The notes: generated by a model not told the origin, from the sequence alone. A stretch of DNA of 64,000 nucleotides from Burkholderia sp. Bp9143 (GCF_003853645.1 NZ_QTPO01000003.1:62001-126000); one strand, 5' to 3'; numbered from the stretch's first letter, positions 39,101 to 47,285 are shown. Numbers and translations: made by a program.

Positions 39101-39809
39101 CGAGCGCTTCGTCCCCGATCCGTTCGTGCCGGGCACTCGCATGTATCGCACCGGCGACCTCGCACGGCGCCGAACCGATGGCGCACTCGACTACCTCGGC
39201 CGCGTCGACACGCAGGTGAAGCTGCGCGGCCAGCGGATCGAGCCGGGCGAAATCGAGGCGCTGCTGCGCGCGGCGCCGGGCGTGCACGACGCGGTCGTGA
39301 TCGTGCGCGACGAGCAGCTGGTCGGCTATGTCGCACGCGGCGACGCGGGCCCGCTCGACCGTGCCGCACTGCTGGATTCGCTGCGCGCGCAGTTGCCGGC
39401 CTACATGGTCCCATCGCAGTTGATCGAGCTCGACGCGCTGCCGGTCACGCCGAACGGCAAGTGCGACCGCCATGCGTTGCCCGCGCCGGTGCGCGAGGCG
39501 GCCGCGGCCGTCGAACTCGCGACCGACACGGAGCGCGCGCTCGCGACGATCTGGCAGCGCGTGCTGCACGTGGACGCGATCGGGCGCGACGACGATTTCT
39601 TCCTGCTCGGCGGCCACTCGCTGCTCGCGACGCAGGCCCATGCGCAGGCGAACCTGCACTGGGGTCTCGCGCTGCCGCTGCGCACGCTGTTCGACACCCG
39701 CACGCTCGCACGCTGCGCGGACGCGATCGATGCGGCCTGCGCGGCACGCGGCGAGACCGACGCGGCGAGCGCGATCGACGCGCTGCTCGGCGAACTGGAA
39801 ACCCAATAA
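30117..39809 (+). CDS. orbI: Ornibactin nonribosomal peptide synthetase, modules 1-3
   Basis: 3230 residues counted from ATG 30117 (GAAGGA lies 10 bases upstream; the start at 30066 would leave almost no leader). Domain order: A1 (1-505), T1 (Ser556), C1 (620-1060, HHAITDG at 758), A2 (1075-1580), T2 (LGGDSI, Ser1628), E (1690-2130, HHAIVDG at 1815), C2 (2155-2580, HHVLLDG at 2292), A3 (2610-3120), T3 (LGGHSL, Ser3168). Read against the GrsA pocket, A2 gives D-L-T-K-V-G-H-V-G (aspartate) and A3 gives D-V-W-H-V-S-L-I-D (serine). A1 gives D-A-E..., with Glu239 as in hydroxyornithine pockets. The epimerase after Asp explains D-hydroxy-Asp. There is no starter C domain, so module 1 loads the first residue directly. 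Confidence 0.95.
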   Translation: MTSFPTALHHRIRELARRAPDAPALAAPFQNDLRLSRGALDARASHLARQLRAAGVGAEVRVGVCVERSCELFVALLAVLKAGGVFVPLDPRHPAARLDWIVRDAQLRHGIVDAAGRAALGAPFEHAFDATSADAAACVDDEDVLVHPRSAAYMIYTSGSTGTPKAVVVEHGPLAAHCDALAAALPIEGGDRLLHFASVNFDAAHECWLAPLAIGASVTIAPPQPFAPDAAHALMVRESVNVAAFPPAYLREFAAVAARDGVPPALRVLAFGGEALPQQAFEFVRSTFLSVRLINGYGPTEAVISPMLWPVEPGEMPVLAANDAYASLPIGRVIGPRVARIEGDEAGESGEGGELLLGGVCLARGYHGRPALTAERFIPDADGEPGARVYRTGDLARLRDDGAFDYLGRLDDQVQVRGVRVEPAEIAACLRTHPAVTDAAVIAETGNGPTRLIACVALRAAADDAVLKAHVGAQLPAAWQPHRFVRCDALPYTLNGKIDRAALRERIAAERDSGQPAGDAPRTPTEQQIAGLWQTLLGLDATPSRDGRFFALGADSLAAMQLQAAIRAGLRVNLRLDTLFADLALAELAAHVDRAERETGEPLVTITARRAPADAAASGAQYVDRAASFAQQRFWVLAQTRDASAAYHIAAHWTIDGALDRTALQRALDHVIGRHDAWRTTLVDHDDGIVMQRIHAHLPVSIATLDLRERPPAARDAEAARIAERDAGAPFDLSHGPLLRATLVVLADARHRLLLTAHHAITDGWSSRCAFDELSAAYHAYAEGREPSLPDLPIQYADYADWQRDMLTGGEGERQLDYWRGALRDVPGPLALPVDRQPGATRTLQGARVSVRLPDAVAADVRRLARDARATVFTVLLAALDAWLSRLTGETDVVVAVPVAHRQRPETRALLGLFLNTVALRVRVAPTLPFRALVDAARTAALDAVAHQDVPFERVVDAVKPPVKRGDEWLRVKFAQQFDARHDSVLPGAIAVATPGPDLAARFDFALDFTDDAHGIELVAAHATDCIDADTARAWLDSYATLVASAAHEPHCTTAELPCDASPASRQPRDGRALRVEHADIVAAFARQAAAYPHRVALDDASASLTFAELDDASNRIAHALKLRGATAEAPVIVCIERSARFVVGLLGALKAGALAVLLDPAQPAARLAAAAADCGARWALVAQGRDTAAWPAGSDAQPLDVDALMQDATLAHAAGVRVAPHPEQGAYLIYTSGSTGTPKGVVVSHGALADYVQGMLDELAFVPDASFAMVSTVAADLGHTTLFGALCAGRTLHLLPAACAFDPDQFADEMRRRDVGVLKIVPSHLQALLDARVPANVLPRHALVTGGETLTWALVARLAALVPACRVINHYGPTEATVGAIACDTASIAADARDPASGVPLGGPLPNARALVLDAFGACVPAGATGELYLGGPGVARGYLNRPAQTAERFVPDPFTPGARLYRTGDRVRLRTDGRLAFLGRIDDQVKIRGYRVEPGEVSAAVRAAGPVAQAETLAIAHDGRLRLATFVVMRDGAAFDEAAVRAALGATLPDYMVPAQFVALARLPVTANGKIDRAALRELAAAPVAVAAGDAPQGPVETALAEVWQAVLKAPHVGRDDNFFELGGDSILVLQVIARARKRGVRFTPKQLFDGPTVAELARIAKTEDVAAATSAPASAMPAQSAPAVAAILTPAQQRFFSLDVPHPGHWNQSVAFDVRGPFDADAFARAFDTLLTHHDAFRQRFARGADGNWHASEATKPYDALPFVEVAARDEADALARFDALQRRLDLGRGPLACACAARLPDGATQLYLAIHHAIVDGVSWRILLEDLDTAYRAACERMPVRLSQPGPRADAWAARLACAATEPASPFAVETAYWAGMAQGDDLVPDHPDAAATNADAAVVVQTIDAALTRAVLTDAHAAYRTQTIELLGAALALALAGARGTASCRVELEGHGREALFDDADASRTIGWLTSHYPVTLPVEATARDTLCAVKDTLRAVPHKGLGFGVLAHYGDAATRAALAAVPRPRVTFNYLGQFDAPRDATLVPRFGGTGIERDPQGPLGNTLAIHAYLDTDRDGARTLKVHWVYGAPQFERATIDAFAERFAAALRELADACASRVAHRGGGATPGDFPLAQAAGLTQAAIERAPLDWRTIDDVYPLSPMQQGILFHALFAPGHASYVNQLVATATALDADRLAAAFGASVARHDILRTSVMPDEAAPLQCVHRHAWMPVEQLDWRTRGATLDTDFDAWLAADRARGFDWREPPLMRLTLIRVADDAWRVVWTRHHVLLDGWSTARLLADVLRDYRDPDAVSPFASRPALRYRDFIAWLGTRDREADERFWTGRLARLDAPTLIAERAADRADAEMVTWRATIDADATTRVAQTARALKLTVNTLVQGAWALVLQRMTYQPAVAFGATVAGRPDALADVDTVLGLFINTLPVITAPAPQQRAADWLQALQHENAAAAEHAHTPLADIQRWARGAGGALFDTLVVFENYPVDDTAREADPRALALSGVRSIESTDFALTLVIESGAELTIDYGYDTARVDAHQVETWHRAFACALDALARTPDAPLGTLSIADDATRDALALAQDTARTWPEAQRQPLHLQFADAARATPDAIALEYADIHGGVQRATYRELDLNTTRVAAALRRRGVRPDTPVALCVERSFDMVTALVGVLKAGAAYLPVDPDYPAERIAYLLRDARPAVAITQAHLREQVEAALGGDTTTQLLTVADLLTDGDDAVDAAVDAAADLATDIDAAQLAYLIYTSGSTGKPKGAGNSHGALANRIAWMQHAYRLTRDDIVLHKTPFGFDVSVWEFVWPLAIGAKLAIAAPGDHRDPARLAAAIHAHGVTVLHFVPSMLAAFAAYLDDFPAAAQCDSVRLIVASGEALAPELVAKVARLVPNATLVNLYGPTEAAIDVSHWTCGPDDANAVAVPIGHPIANLQLHVLDAAWQPVPAGATGELYLAGAGLARGYLGRPGLTAERFVPDPFVPGTRMYRTGDLARRRTDGALDYLGRVDTQVKLRGQRIEPGEIEALLRAAPGVHDAVVIVRDEQLVGYVARGDAGPLDRAALLDSLRAQLPAYMVPSQLIELDALPVTPNGKCDRHALPAPVREAAAAVELATDTERALATIWQRVLHVDAIGRDDDFFLLGGHSLLATQAHAQANLHWGLALPLRTLFDTRTLARCADAIDAACAARGETDAASAIDALLGELETQ

Positions 39810-39818
39810 GGACGACGG

Positions 39819-42800
39819 ATGACGAAGGTTCAACCCGACTGGCTCGCGCTCGCGACGCGTTTCGCGCAACTGCCCGACGCGCAGCGCGCGGTGTTCATCG
39901 ACAAGCTCGGCGCGGCCGGCATCGATTTTCGCGTGCTGCCGATCCCGCCGCGCACGCCGCGCGGCGACCGCGTGCCGGCGTCGTTCGCGCAGACGCGGCT
40001 GTGGCTGCACGCGCGGTTGATCGACGCGCCGGACGCGTATCACATCACCGAGCGGCTCGCGCTGACAGGCCCGCTCGACGCGCATGCGCTGCGGCTCGCG
40101 TGCGATGCGCTGATCGCGCGCCATGAAGCGCTACGCACGACCTTCGACGAAGCGGAGGACGGCGTCGCGCAGACGATCCATGCGCCGCTGCGCTGCCCGT
40201 GGCGTGAGACCGATCTCGAAGCGCTGCCCGACGCGCGGCGCGTCGCACGCGCCGAAAGCATCGCGACGGCCGACGAAGCCGATGCGTTCGATCTCGGCGC
40301 GGCACCGCTCGTGCGCGCACACCTGATCCGCTTCGACGCGACGCATCACTGGCTCGCGCTGACCGTGCACCACATCGTGTCGGACGGCTGGTCGTCGGGC
40401 GTGATGCTGGACGAACTCGCGGCGTTCTATCGCGCGTATGCGTCGGGCGCGCCGGTGCCGCTCGCGCCGCTGCCGATCCAGTACGCGGACTATGCGCTTT
40501 GGCAGCGCCGCTGGCTCGATGCCGGCGAACGCGATCGCCAGCTGGCGTTCTGGCGCGAGCGGCTCGACCCGCAGCGCGGCGTACTCACGCTGCCCGGCGC
40601 GGCCGCACGGCCCGCACGCCGCAGCGCGCGCGGTGCACGTCACGTGTTTTCGCTCGACGCGCGCACCGGTGCGCAATTGCGCGCCTTCGCGGCCGCGTCG
40701 GGCGCGACGCCGTTCGCGGTGTTGCTCGCGGCGCTCGACGCGCTGCTCGCGCGCGCGACCGGCGATGCGCGGATCTGCGTCGGCGTGCCGGCCGCGAACC
40801 GTGAACGCGCGGAAACGGCCGGCCTGATCGGCTTCTTCGTCAACACGCTCGCGATCGACGTCGACGTGCCCGCGCACGGCAATTTCTCGGCGCTGGTCGC
40901 GCGCGCGCAGCGTGCGCTCGTCGATGCACAGATGCACCAGGACGTGCCGTTCGAGCAGGTCGTCGACGCGCTCGGCGTGCCGCGCAGCGCGAGCCACCAT
41001 CCGCTGTTCCAGGTGATGGCCGCGTATGGCGAGCGCCGTGCGCTGCCCGCGCTGGGCTCGGCGTCGGCAGCCTTGCTGCCGTCCGGCACGCCGTCCGCGA
41101 AATTCGACCTGACGCTCGCCGTCGAGGCGACGCCCGACGGCACGTTCGACGCCGCGTTCATCTATGCGCTCGACCTGTTCGACGGCGACGCGATCGCGCG
41201 GCTGGCCGCGCGCTTCGTCACGCTGCTCGGCGATGCGCTCGCGCGTCCCGACATGCCGGTCGGCGATCTCGACTGGCTGCCTGCCGACGAGCTCGCGCAA
41301 CTCTTCGCGTGGAACGCGCCGGCGGGCGCGGCCGAGGCCGAACCGTTCGTCCCGGTGCATGCACGCATCGCCACGCATGCGAACGCACGGCCCGACGCAC
41401 GCGGCGTCGCCGACATCGATCGCGCGCTGACGCGCGGTGAGGTCGACGCGCGCGCGGCACGCATCGCGCGTAATCTCGTCGCGGCTGGCGTGCGGCCCGA
41501 AATGCGCGTCGGCGTCGCGTTGCAGCGCTCGGTCGACCTGCTGGTCGCGTTGATCGCGGTACTGAAGTCGGGCGCCGCGTTCGTGCCGCTCGATCCGGCC
41601 CACCCGCGCGAACGGCTCGCGCAGATCGTCGGTGACGCGGGCATCGCGCACGTGCTGACCGACGGCGCGAGCGCCGCGTCGCTGCCCGAGCTGCCGGCGC
41701 TGCGCGTCTGGCGCGCGGACGAAGTCGACGCGCTCGACGAAGCCGCGGACGTCGCGCTGCCGGACGTGCTGCCCGGCCATGCGGCGTACGCGATCTACAC
41801 GTCGGGCTCGACCGGCAAGCCGAAGGGCGTGATCGTCGATCACGCGGCGTTCGCGCGGCATTGCGTGGCGATCGCGAAGCGCTACGGCGCGGGCGAGCAC
41901 GACGTGTTCCTGCTGTTCCAGTCGGTCAACTTCGACGGCGCGCACGAGGGCTGGTTTTCGCAATACCTGTCGGGTGCCGCCGTGTCGGTGACGGCCGACG
42001 TGCTGTGGCCGCCCGCGCAGACCTGCGCGATGATGGTCCGCGACGGCGTGACGATGACCTACGTGCCGCCCGGCTGCGCCGCGCAGCTCGCGGAATGGGC
42101 GCTCGCGCACGGCGCGCCGCCGACGCTGCGCTCGCTGACGGTCGGCGGCGAGGCGACGTCGCGCGAGGCGTTCGCGATGCTGCGCCGCGCGCTGCCGAAT
42201 GTGCGCGTGGTCAACGGCTACGGCCCGACCGAAACCGTGATCACGCCGACGCTGTGGATGTTCCGTCCCGGCGACGATCTCGCAAAGCTGGGTGACGCCG
42301 CCTATCTGCCGATCGGCACGCTGGTCGGCGCACGCACCGCGCACGTGCTCGACGCGCGGCTGCATCCGCTGCCGGTCGGCGTGATCGGCGAGCTATACCT
42401 GGGCGGCGAGGGGATCGGCGTCGCGCGCGGCTACCTCGATCGTCCCGCGCTGACGGCCGAGCGCTTCGTACCCGATCCGTACGGCGCGCTTGGCGCGCGC
42501 CTGTATCGCACGGGCGACCTCGTGCGGCGCCGCGCGGACGGCGTGTTCGACTTCATCGGCCGCGTCGATCACCAGGTGAAGCTGCGTGGGCTGCGCATCG
42601 AACTCGGCGAGATCGAGGCGCAGCTGGCCGCGCACGACGCGGTGCGCGAAGCGTGCGCGGTCGTGCACGGTCAGGGCGCGCAGGCGCAGCTCGTCGCCTA
42701 CGTCGAACTGACCGCCGATGCGCAGGCCGCCGCGCAACCGGTCGAGGCCGCGACGCTCGACGCGCATCTGCGCCGCACGCTGCCCGACTACATGGTGCCC

Positions 42801-44813
42801 GCGCAGCTGATCGTGCTCGACGCGCTGCCGCGCAACGCGAACAGCAAGGTCGACCGTGCGCGGCTGCCGGCGCCGGTGCGCGTCGAACGCGCCTACGAAG
42901 CGCCGCACGACGGCGACGAAGCCGCGCTCGCGGCGATCTGGTGCGACGTGCTGAACGTCGAGCGTGTCGGCCGCGGCGATCACTTCTTCGAACTCGGCGG
43001 CCATTCGCTGGCGGCGGTGCGCGTTGCGACGCGCGTCGCCGAGCGGCTCGGCCGTGACGTGCCGGTGCGTGCGCTGTTCGAAGCGCCGGTGCTCGCGCAG
43101 TACGCGCGCCAGGTGGCCGACGCGCCGCGCGCCGCGCACGCCGGCGCCGCGGCGCCAGGCGTCGCGGTGGTCAAACCCGATGCGCACGGCGTGTGGCCGC
43201 TGTCGCCCGCGCAGCTCGGCCTGTGGTTCCTGTGGCGCGCGCAGCCGGACAGCGCCGCGTACAACATTCCGGTCGCGCTGCGCGTGCGCGGCCCGCTCGA
43301 CGTCGATGCACTGCACGCGGCGTTCTCGGCTGCGGCGGCCGCGCACCCGGCGCTGCGCGCACGGCTCGTCGTGCGCGACGGCATGCTGCCGGGCCAGCGG
43401 ATCGACGCCGCGGCGTCCGTCGCACTGCCGCTCGTCGACCTGTCCGCGCAGCCCGACGCGCTCGCCCGCGCGGCGGCGCTGACCGACGCCGATGCGCTCG
43501 CGCCGTTCGATCTCGCGGCCGACGCGCCGCTGTGGCGCGCATGCGTGCTGCGGCTCGCCGCGGACGATCACGTGCTATCGGTGACGATCCATCACATCGT
43601 GTCGGATGGCGAATCGATCGAGCTATGGCTCGACGCGGTGCGGGCACGCTATGTCGATCTGGTCCGCGGCTTGGCGACATCGGTGTCGACGCCGGCGCAA
43701 AGCACGCCGCTCGTGCTGCCCGCCCCGTGCCATCCGGCTCGCGTCGCTTACTGGCGCGACGCGCTGGCCGACCTGCCGTCTCCCGTGCTGCCGCGGCGCG
43801 CGAACGCGCCAGCTGTCCCGCAATGGCGTGCGGCGCGCATCGCGTTCGAGTTCGACGCGTCGCTGATCCGTGCCGCGCGCGACGCCGCGTCGGCTGCGCA
43901 CGCGACGTTGCCGATGCTGCTGCACGCGGCGCTCAACACCGCGCTGTTCCGCGTGACGGGCGCGGACGACCAGCCGGTCGGCGTGCTCGCATCGACGCGC
44001 GAGCTGACGGGCGATGCCGCGCGCGATGCGCTCGGTCTCTTCATCAATTCCGTGGTCGTGCGCACGCGGCTCGACACGACGGCCCGCCGCACGGACGTGC
44101 TCGCGCAGGTGCGCGACACGGCGCTCGCCGCGTATGCGCATGCCGACGTGCCGTTCGCCGACGTCGTCGCGGCGCTGCGCGCGCCGCGTGCCGCGCAGGC
44201 CAATCCGCTGTTCCAGGTGATGTTCAACTACCTGCGCCCGACCGGCGCCGCCGCGCGCGACTGGGCCGGCCTGTCGCTCGCCGACTTCGACGACGTGCGC
44301 CATCGCGTGGTGTTCACGCTGGAGCTGGACGTCGTCGAGCACCCGGACGGCCGCGTGAGTGCCGCGTTTTCGTATGCGGACGAATTGCTCGACGGCGGTT
44401 TCGTCGATGCGCTCGTCGAGCGCTATCACGACGAAGTCGCGCGTTTCACCGGTGCGCCGGAAGCGGCACTCGGCCTGCCCGATGCGCTGTTCGCCGCGTC
44501 GGCAGCGGTCGCAGTCGACCCGGCAACAGGCAAAGCGACGCACGTCGAGACGGCATCGCGTGCCCCGAACGCTTCAGCCGCGCTTGCCGCGCTGTGGTCG
44601 GACACGTTCGCGACGGCCGCGCCCGCACCCGACACCGATCTGTTCGAAGCCGGCGCGACGTCGTTCGACGTCGTGCGCTTCGTCGACGCGGCCAGCCGCG
44701 CAGGTCACGCGCTGACGGTGGCCGACGTATTCGCGTTGCCGACGCTCGCGGCGCTGGGTGCGCGTATCGATGCGTCGGCCGAAACGCGGCAGGAGGTGCG
44801 CGATGCTGGCTGA
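39819..44813 (+). CDS. orbJ: Ornibactin nonribosomal peptide synthetase, module 4 and release
   Basis: 1664 residues. Domains: short N-terminal linker, C (45-480, HHIVSDGWS at 184), A (505-1010), T (LGGHSL, Ser1063), C (1115-1560, HHIVSDGES at 1258), T (FEAGATSFDVV, Ser1615). The A pocket begins D-G-E with Gly322, close to OrbI A1, in line with a second modified hydroxyornithine. There is no thioesterase or reductase. The last C-T pair without an A domain is the likely release station, where putrescine takes the chain to give the C-terminal amide of ornibactin. ATG 39819 has AAGGACGACGG before it and follows the orbI stop by 9 bp. Confidence 0.94.
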   Translation: MTKVQPDWLALATRFAQLPDAQRAVFIDKLGAAGIDFRVLPIPPRTPRGDRVPASFAQTRLWLHARLIDAPDAYHITERLALTGPLDAHALRLACDALIARHEALRTTFDEAEDGVAQTIHAPLRCPWRETDLEALPDARRVARAESIATADEADAFDLGAAPLVRAHLIRFDATHHWLALTVHHIVSDGWSSGVMLDELAAFYRAYASGAPVPLAPLPIQYADYALWQRRWLDAGERDRQLAFWRERLDPQRGVLTLPGAAARPARRSARGARHVFSLDARTGAQLRAFAAASGATPFAVLLAALDALLARATGDARICVGVPAANRERAETAGLIGFFVNTLAIDVDVPAHGNFSALVARAQRALVDAQMHQDVPFEQVVDALGVPRSASHHPLFQVMAAYGERRALPALGSASAALLPSGTPSAKFDLTLAVEATPDGTFDAAFIYALDLFDGDAIARLAARFVTLLGDALARPDMPVGDLDWLPADELAQLFAWNAPAGAAEAEPFVPVHARIATHANARPDARGVADIDRALTRGEVDARAARIARNLVAAGVRPEMRVGVALQRSVDLLVALIAVLKSGAAFVPLDPAHPRERLAQIVGDAGIAHVLTDGASAASLPELPALRVWRADEVDALDEAADVALPDVLPGHAAYAIYTSGSTGKPKGVIVDHAAFARHCVAIAKRYGAGEHDVFLLFQSVNFDGAHEGWFSQYLSGAAVSVTADVLWPPAQTCAMMVRDGVTMTYVPPGCAAQLAEWALAHGAPPTLRSLTVGGEATSREAFAMLRRALPNVRVVNGYGPTETVITPTLWMFRPGDDLAKLGDAAYLPIGTLVGARTAHVLDARLHPLPVGVIGELYLGGEGIGVARGYLDRPALTAERFVPDPYGALGARLYRTGDLVRRRADGVFDFIGRVDHQVKLRGLRIELGEIEAQLAAHDAVREACAVVHGQGAQAQLVAYVELTADAQAAAQPVEAATLDAHLRRTLPDYMVPAQLIVLDALPRNANSKVDRARLPAPVRVERAYEAPHDGDEAALAAIWCDVLNVERVGRGDHFFELGGHSLAAVRVATRVAERLGRDVPVRALFEAPVLAQYARQVADAPRAAHAGAAAPGVAVVKPDAHGVWPLSPAQLGLWFLWRAQPDSAAYNIPVALRVRGPLDVDALHAAFSAAAAAHPALRARLVVRDGMLPGQRIDAAASVALPLVDLSAQPDALARAAALTDADALAPFDLAADAPLWRACVLRLAADDHVLSVTIHHIVSDGESIELWLDAVRARYVDLVRGLATSVSTPAQSTPLVLPAPCHPARVAYWRDALADLPSPVLPRRANAPAVPQWRAARIAFEFDASLIRAARDAASAAHATLPMLLHAALNTALFRVTGADDQPVGVLASTRELTGDAARDALGLFINSVVVRTRLDTTARRTDVLAQVRDTALAAYAHADVPFADVVAALRAPRAAQANPLFQVMFNYLRPTGAAARDWAGLSLADFDDVRHRVVFTLELDVVEHPDGRVSAAFSYADELLDGGFVDALVERYHDEVARFTGAPEAALGLPDALFAASAAVAVDPATGKATHVETASRAPNASAALAALWSDTFATAAPAPDTDLFEAGATSFDVVRFVDAASRAGHALTVADVFALPTLAALGARIDASAETRQEVRDAG

Positions 44814-45828
44814 AGTGCGCCCGGACGGATTCACGATGCTCGATACGTACCGCCTCGCGTTCGCGGACGGCCTGTTCGCCGTGCGCGACGGCACGGAAAT
44901 CCGCGTCGCGCAGGGCGACGGCATCGGCGCGCAGTTGCTGCGCGCGCAACTCGCGGACGACGGCACGCTGCGCCTCGTCGCATACAACCATCGCGCGGCG
45001 CCGGCCGACCAGCGCCGCGCGCTGCTGGCCGCGCTCGCCGCCGCGTTTTCCGACGACGTGCGCCACGCGGCGATCCGGCTCGACCCGGCCGCATGGCCGG
45101 CGGTCGCGCTCGATGCGCTGCGCGCGAGCGGCGTGCTCGCCGACGGCGGCCTGTGCATGCGCGAAGGCTGGGCGCAGCAGGCCGATCTGTGGCGGGTCGG
45201 CGCACATCTGCCGTGCGCGACGCTGCCGATGCTGACCGACGGCCGGCGTCATCCGCGCCGGCCGCCCGCGCCGCGCGGCGACGTGTATGCGCGCGACCTG
45301 CCGGCGCTGGGCGTGCGCTTCACGCTGCGCGGCTGGCAGCCGGGCGAGGACGCCGCACGCGTCGCGCGCTGGTTCGACGATCCGCGCGTGCGCGACGGCT
45401 GGCCGGGCCCGCAGCCCGGCGTGGACGGCACGGCGCCCGATGCCGATCCGCACGTGACGCCGCTCGTCGGCTGCTTCGACGGCGAACCGTTCGCCTATGT
45501 CGAGGCGTTCTGGCTGAAGGAAGACCCGCTCGCGCCGCACGTCGGCGCGCGCGACTACGACCGCGGGCTGCGGATGCTGGTCGGCGAGTCGCGCTGGCGC
45601 GGCCCGCATTGCGTGGCCGGCTGGCTGCCGTCCGTCGTGCATTACCTGTTTCTCGACGACCCGCGCACCGAAGCGGTCGGCTGCGCGGTCCCGGCCGGCC
45701 GCGCGCGGGTCGTCGATACCCTCGCGCGGCATGGCTTCGCGCGGCAGCGCCGCCTGGCGCTCGCCGACGCGCAGCCGCTGTGGATGCGCACGCTGCGCGA
45801 GACCTTCTTCTCCGGCCGTCACGTCTGA
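44803..45828 (+). CDS. orbK: Siderophore N-acyltransferase, GNAT/AlcB type
   Basis: 341 residues. The C-terminal part carries the siderophore acyltransferase (IucB/AlcB-like) segments: DVYARDLPALGVRFTLR, VGCFDGEPFAYVEAFW, ARDYDRGLRMLVGE and a final METFF-like RETFFSG. It is a paralogue of OrbL, which shares these segments. One of the two should acylate N5-hydroxyornithine; which one uses the 3-hydroxy fatty acid cannot be told here. AGGAGGTG stands 7 bases before ATG 44803, which overlaps orbJ by 11 bp. Confidence 0.9.
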   Translation: MLAEVRPDGFTMLDTYRLAFADGLFAVRDGTEIRVAQGDGIGAQLLRAQLADDGTLRLVAYNHRAAPADQRRALLAALAAAFSDDVRHAAIRLDPAAWPAVALDALRASGVLADGGLCMREGWAQQADLWRVGAHLPCATLPMLTDGRRHPRRPPAPRGDVYARDLPALGVRFTLRGWQPGEDAARVARWFDDPRVRDGWPGPQPGVDGTAPDADPHVTPLVGCFDGEPFAYVEAFWLKEDPLAPHVGARDYDRGLRMLVGESRWRGPHCVAGWLPSVVHYLFLDDPRTEAVGCAVPAGRARVVDTLARHGFARQRRLALADAQPLWMRTLRETFFSGRHV

Positions 45829-45862
45829 CGGGCCGGATTCACCGACAAGGGAGCTGAGAGAC

Positions 45863-47239
45863 ATGCAGAGAGAAACCGTATTCGACCTGATCGGCGTCGG
45901 CTTCGGGCCGTCGAACCTGGCGCTGGCCGTGCGCCTCGAGGAGCGGCGTGCGGCGCGTCCGCTCGCGCATTGCTTCATCGAACGCCAGCCGGAATTCGGC
46001 TGGCACCGCGGCATGCTGCTCGACGACTGCCGGATGCAGATCTCGTTTCTGAAGGATCTCGTCACGATGCGCGATCCGAAGAGCCGCTACACGTTCATCA
46101 ACTATCTGTTCGAACGCGGCCGGCTGAACGAATTCGTCAACCTGAAGAACTTCTATCCGACCCGCGTCGAATTCCACGACTACCTGAGCTGGGTCGCCGA
46201 CGCGTTCGACGAGCACGTCCACTACAGCGAAACCGTCACGGCGATCGAGCCCGTGCGCGGCGACGGCGCGCGGATCGATGCACTGCGCGTGCTGTCGCGC
46301 GACGCGGCCGGCCACGAGCGCCAGCGCGTGACGCGTGCGCTGTCGGTCGGCGTCGGCGGCACGCCGGCGGTGCCGGATGCGTTCGCCGTGCTCGGCCGCG
46401 ATCGCGTGATCCATTCGTCGTCGTACCTGACCGACATCGACCGGCTGGTCGCGTCGCCGGACGGCGAGCGCCGCCGCGTCGCGGTGATCGGCGCGGGGCA
46501 GAGCGCGGCCGAGGTGTTCATCGACCTCGCGCGCCGCTTCCCGCACGTCGACGCGAGCCTCGTGATGCGCGCGGGCGCATTGAAACCGGCCGACGACAGC
46601 CCGTTCGTCAACGAGATCTTCAGCCCCGAGTTCACCGACGTCGTCTACGCGCAGCCGCACGACGCGCGCCGCGCGCTGCTCGAGCGCTATCGCGATACCA
46701 ACTACGCGGTGGTCGACCGGCCGCTGATCGAGCAGATCTACGAAATGCTGTACCTGCAGCGCATCGACGGCACGCCGCGCCATGCGCTGCTCGCGAACAG
46801 CGCGATCGAGGCCGCGGTGCGCACCGCCGACGGCCGCATCGAGCTGACGCTGCGCGACCGGATGAACGGCGCCACGCGCGTCGAGCGCTTCGACGCGCTC
46901 GTGCTCGCGACCGGCTACCGGCGCGACACGCATTCGGCGCTGCTCGAGGGGCTCGTGCCGCATCTGGGCGATGCGCTCACGCGCGGCGACGTCACGCGCG
47001 ACTACTTGCTCGCGACGCCCGAGCATTTCGCGCCGCGCATCTACCTGCAAGGCTGCTGCGAAGACAGCCACGGCCTGTCCGACACGCTGCTGTCGGTCCT
47101 GGCGCGCCGCGCGGACGAGATCTGCGCGTCGCTCGAAGACGGGATCGCGCCCGCCCATGACGATGGCGCGGCCCGGGCACTGCATGAACAACGACATCAA
47201 AACGGGGCGAGCGCGGGCCGCATGGCTTTCGCTCTTTGA
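45863..47239 (+). CDS. pvdA: L-ornithine N5-monooxygenase
   Basis: 458 residues. FAD site GVGFGPSNLALA near residue 13, NADPH site GAGQSAAEVF near residue 213, and the late ATGYRRDTH motif of N-hydroxylating monooxygenases. It makes N5-hydroxy-L-ornithine, the building block for both ornithine positions, using NADPH, FAD and O2. ATG 45863 follows GAGAG; earlier in-frame starts lie within orbK and give a non-conserved tail. Confidence 0.95.
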   Translation: MQRETVFDLIGVGFGPSNLALAVRLEERRAARPLAHCFIERQPEFGWHRGMLLDDCRMQISFLKDLVTMRDPKSRYTFINYLFERGRLNEFVNLKNFYPTRVEFHDYLSWVADAFDEHVHYSETVTAIEPVRGDGARIDALRVLSRDAAGHERQRVTRALSVGVGGTPAVPDAFAVLGRDRVIHSSSYLTDIDRLVASPDGERRRVAVIGAGQSAAEVFIDLARRFPHVDASLVMRAGALKPADDSPFVNEIFSPEFTDVVYAQPHDARRALLERYRDTNYAVVDRPLIEQIYEMLYLQRIDGTPRHALLANSAIEAAVRTADGRIELTLRDRMNGATRVERFDALVLATGYRRDTHSALLEGLVPHLGDALTRGDVTRDYLLATPEHFAPRIYLQGCCEDSHGLSDTLLSVLARRADEICASLEDGIAPAHDDGAARALHEQRHQNGASAGRMAFAL

Positions 47240-47285
47240 CAAAGGCGCGGTCGGAGACCGCATCGAAAAAGTGGAGCAGAGAAAG

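Noticed and set aside
30045..40124. A 3359-codon open frame on the minus strand across orbI.
   Set aside because: It is the mirror of a very GC-rich gene: an Arg/His/Ala-rich product with no domain, while the plus strand has full NRPS motifs. Not a gene.
47184..47285. An upstream start for orbA inside pvdA.
   Set aside because: Adds 34 polar residues before the signal peptide and has no ribosome site as good as the one before 47286.
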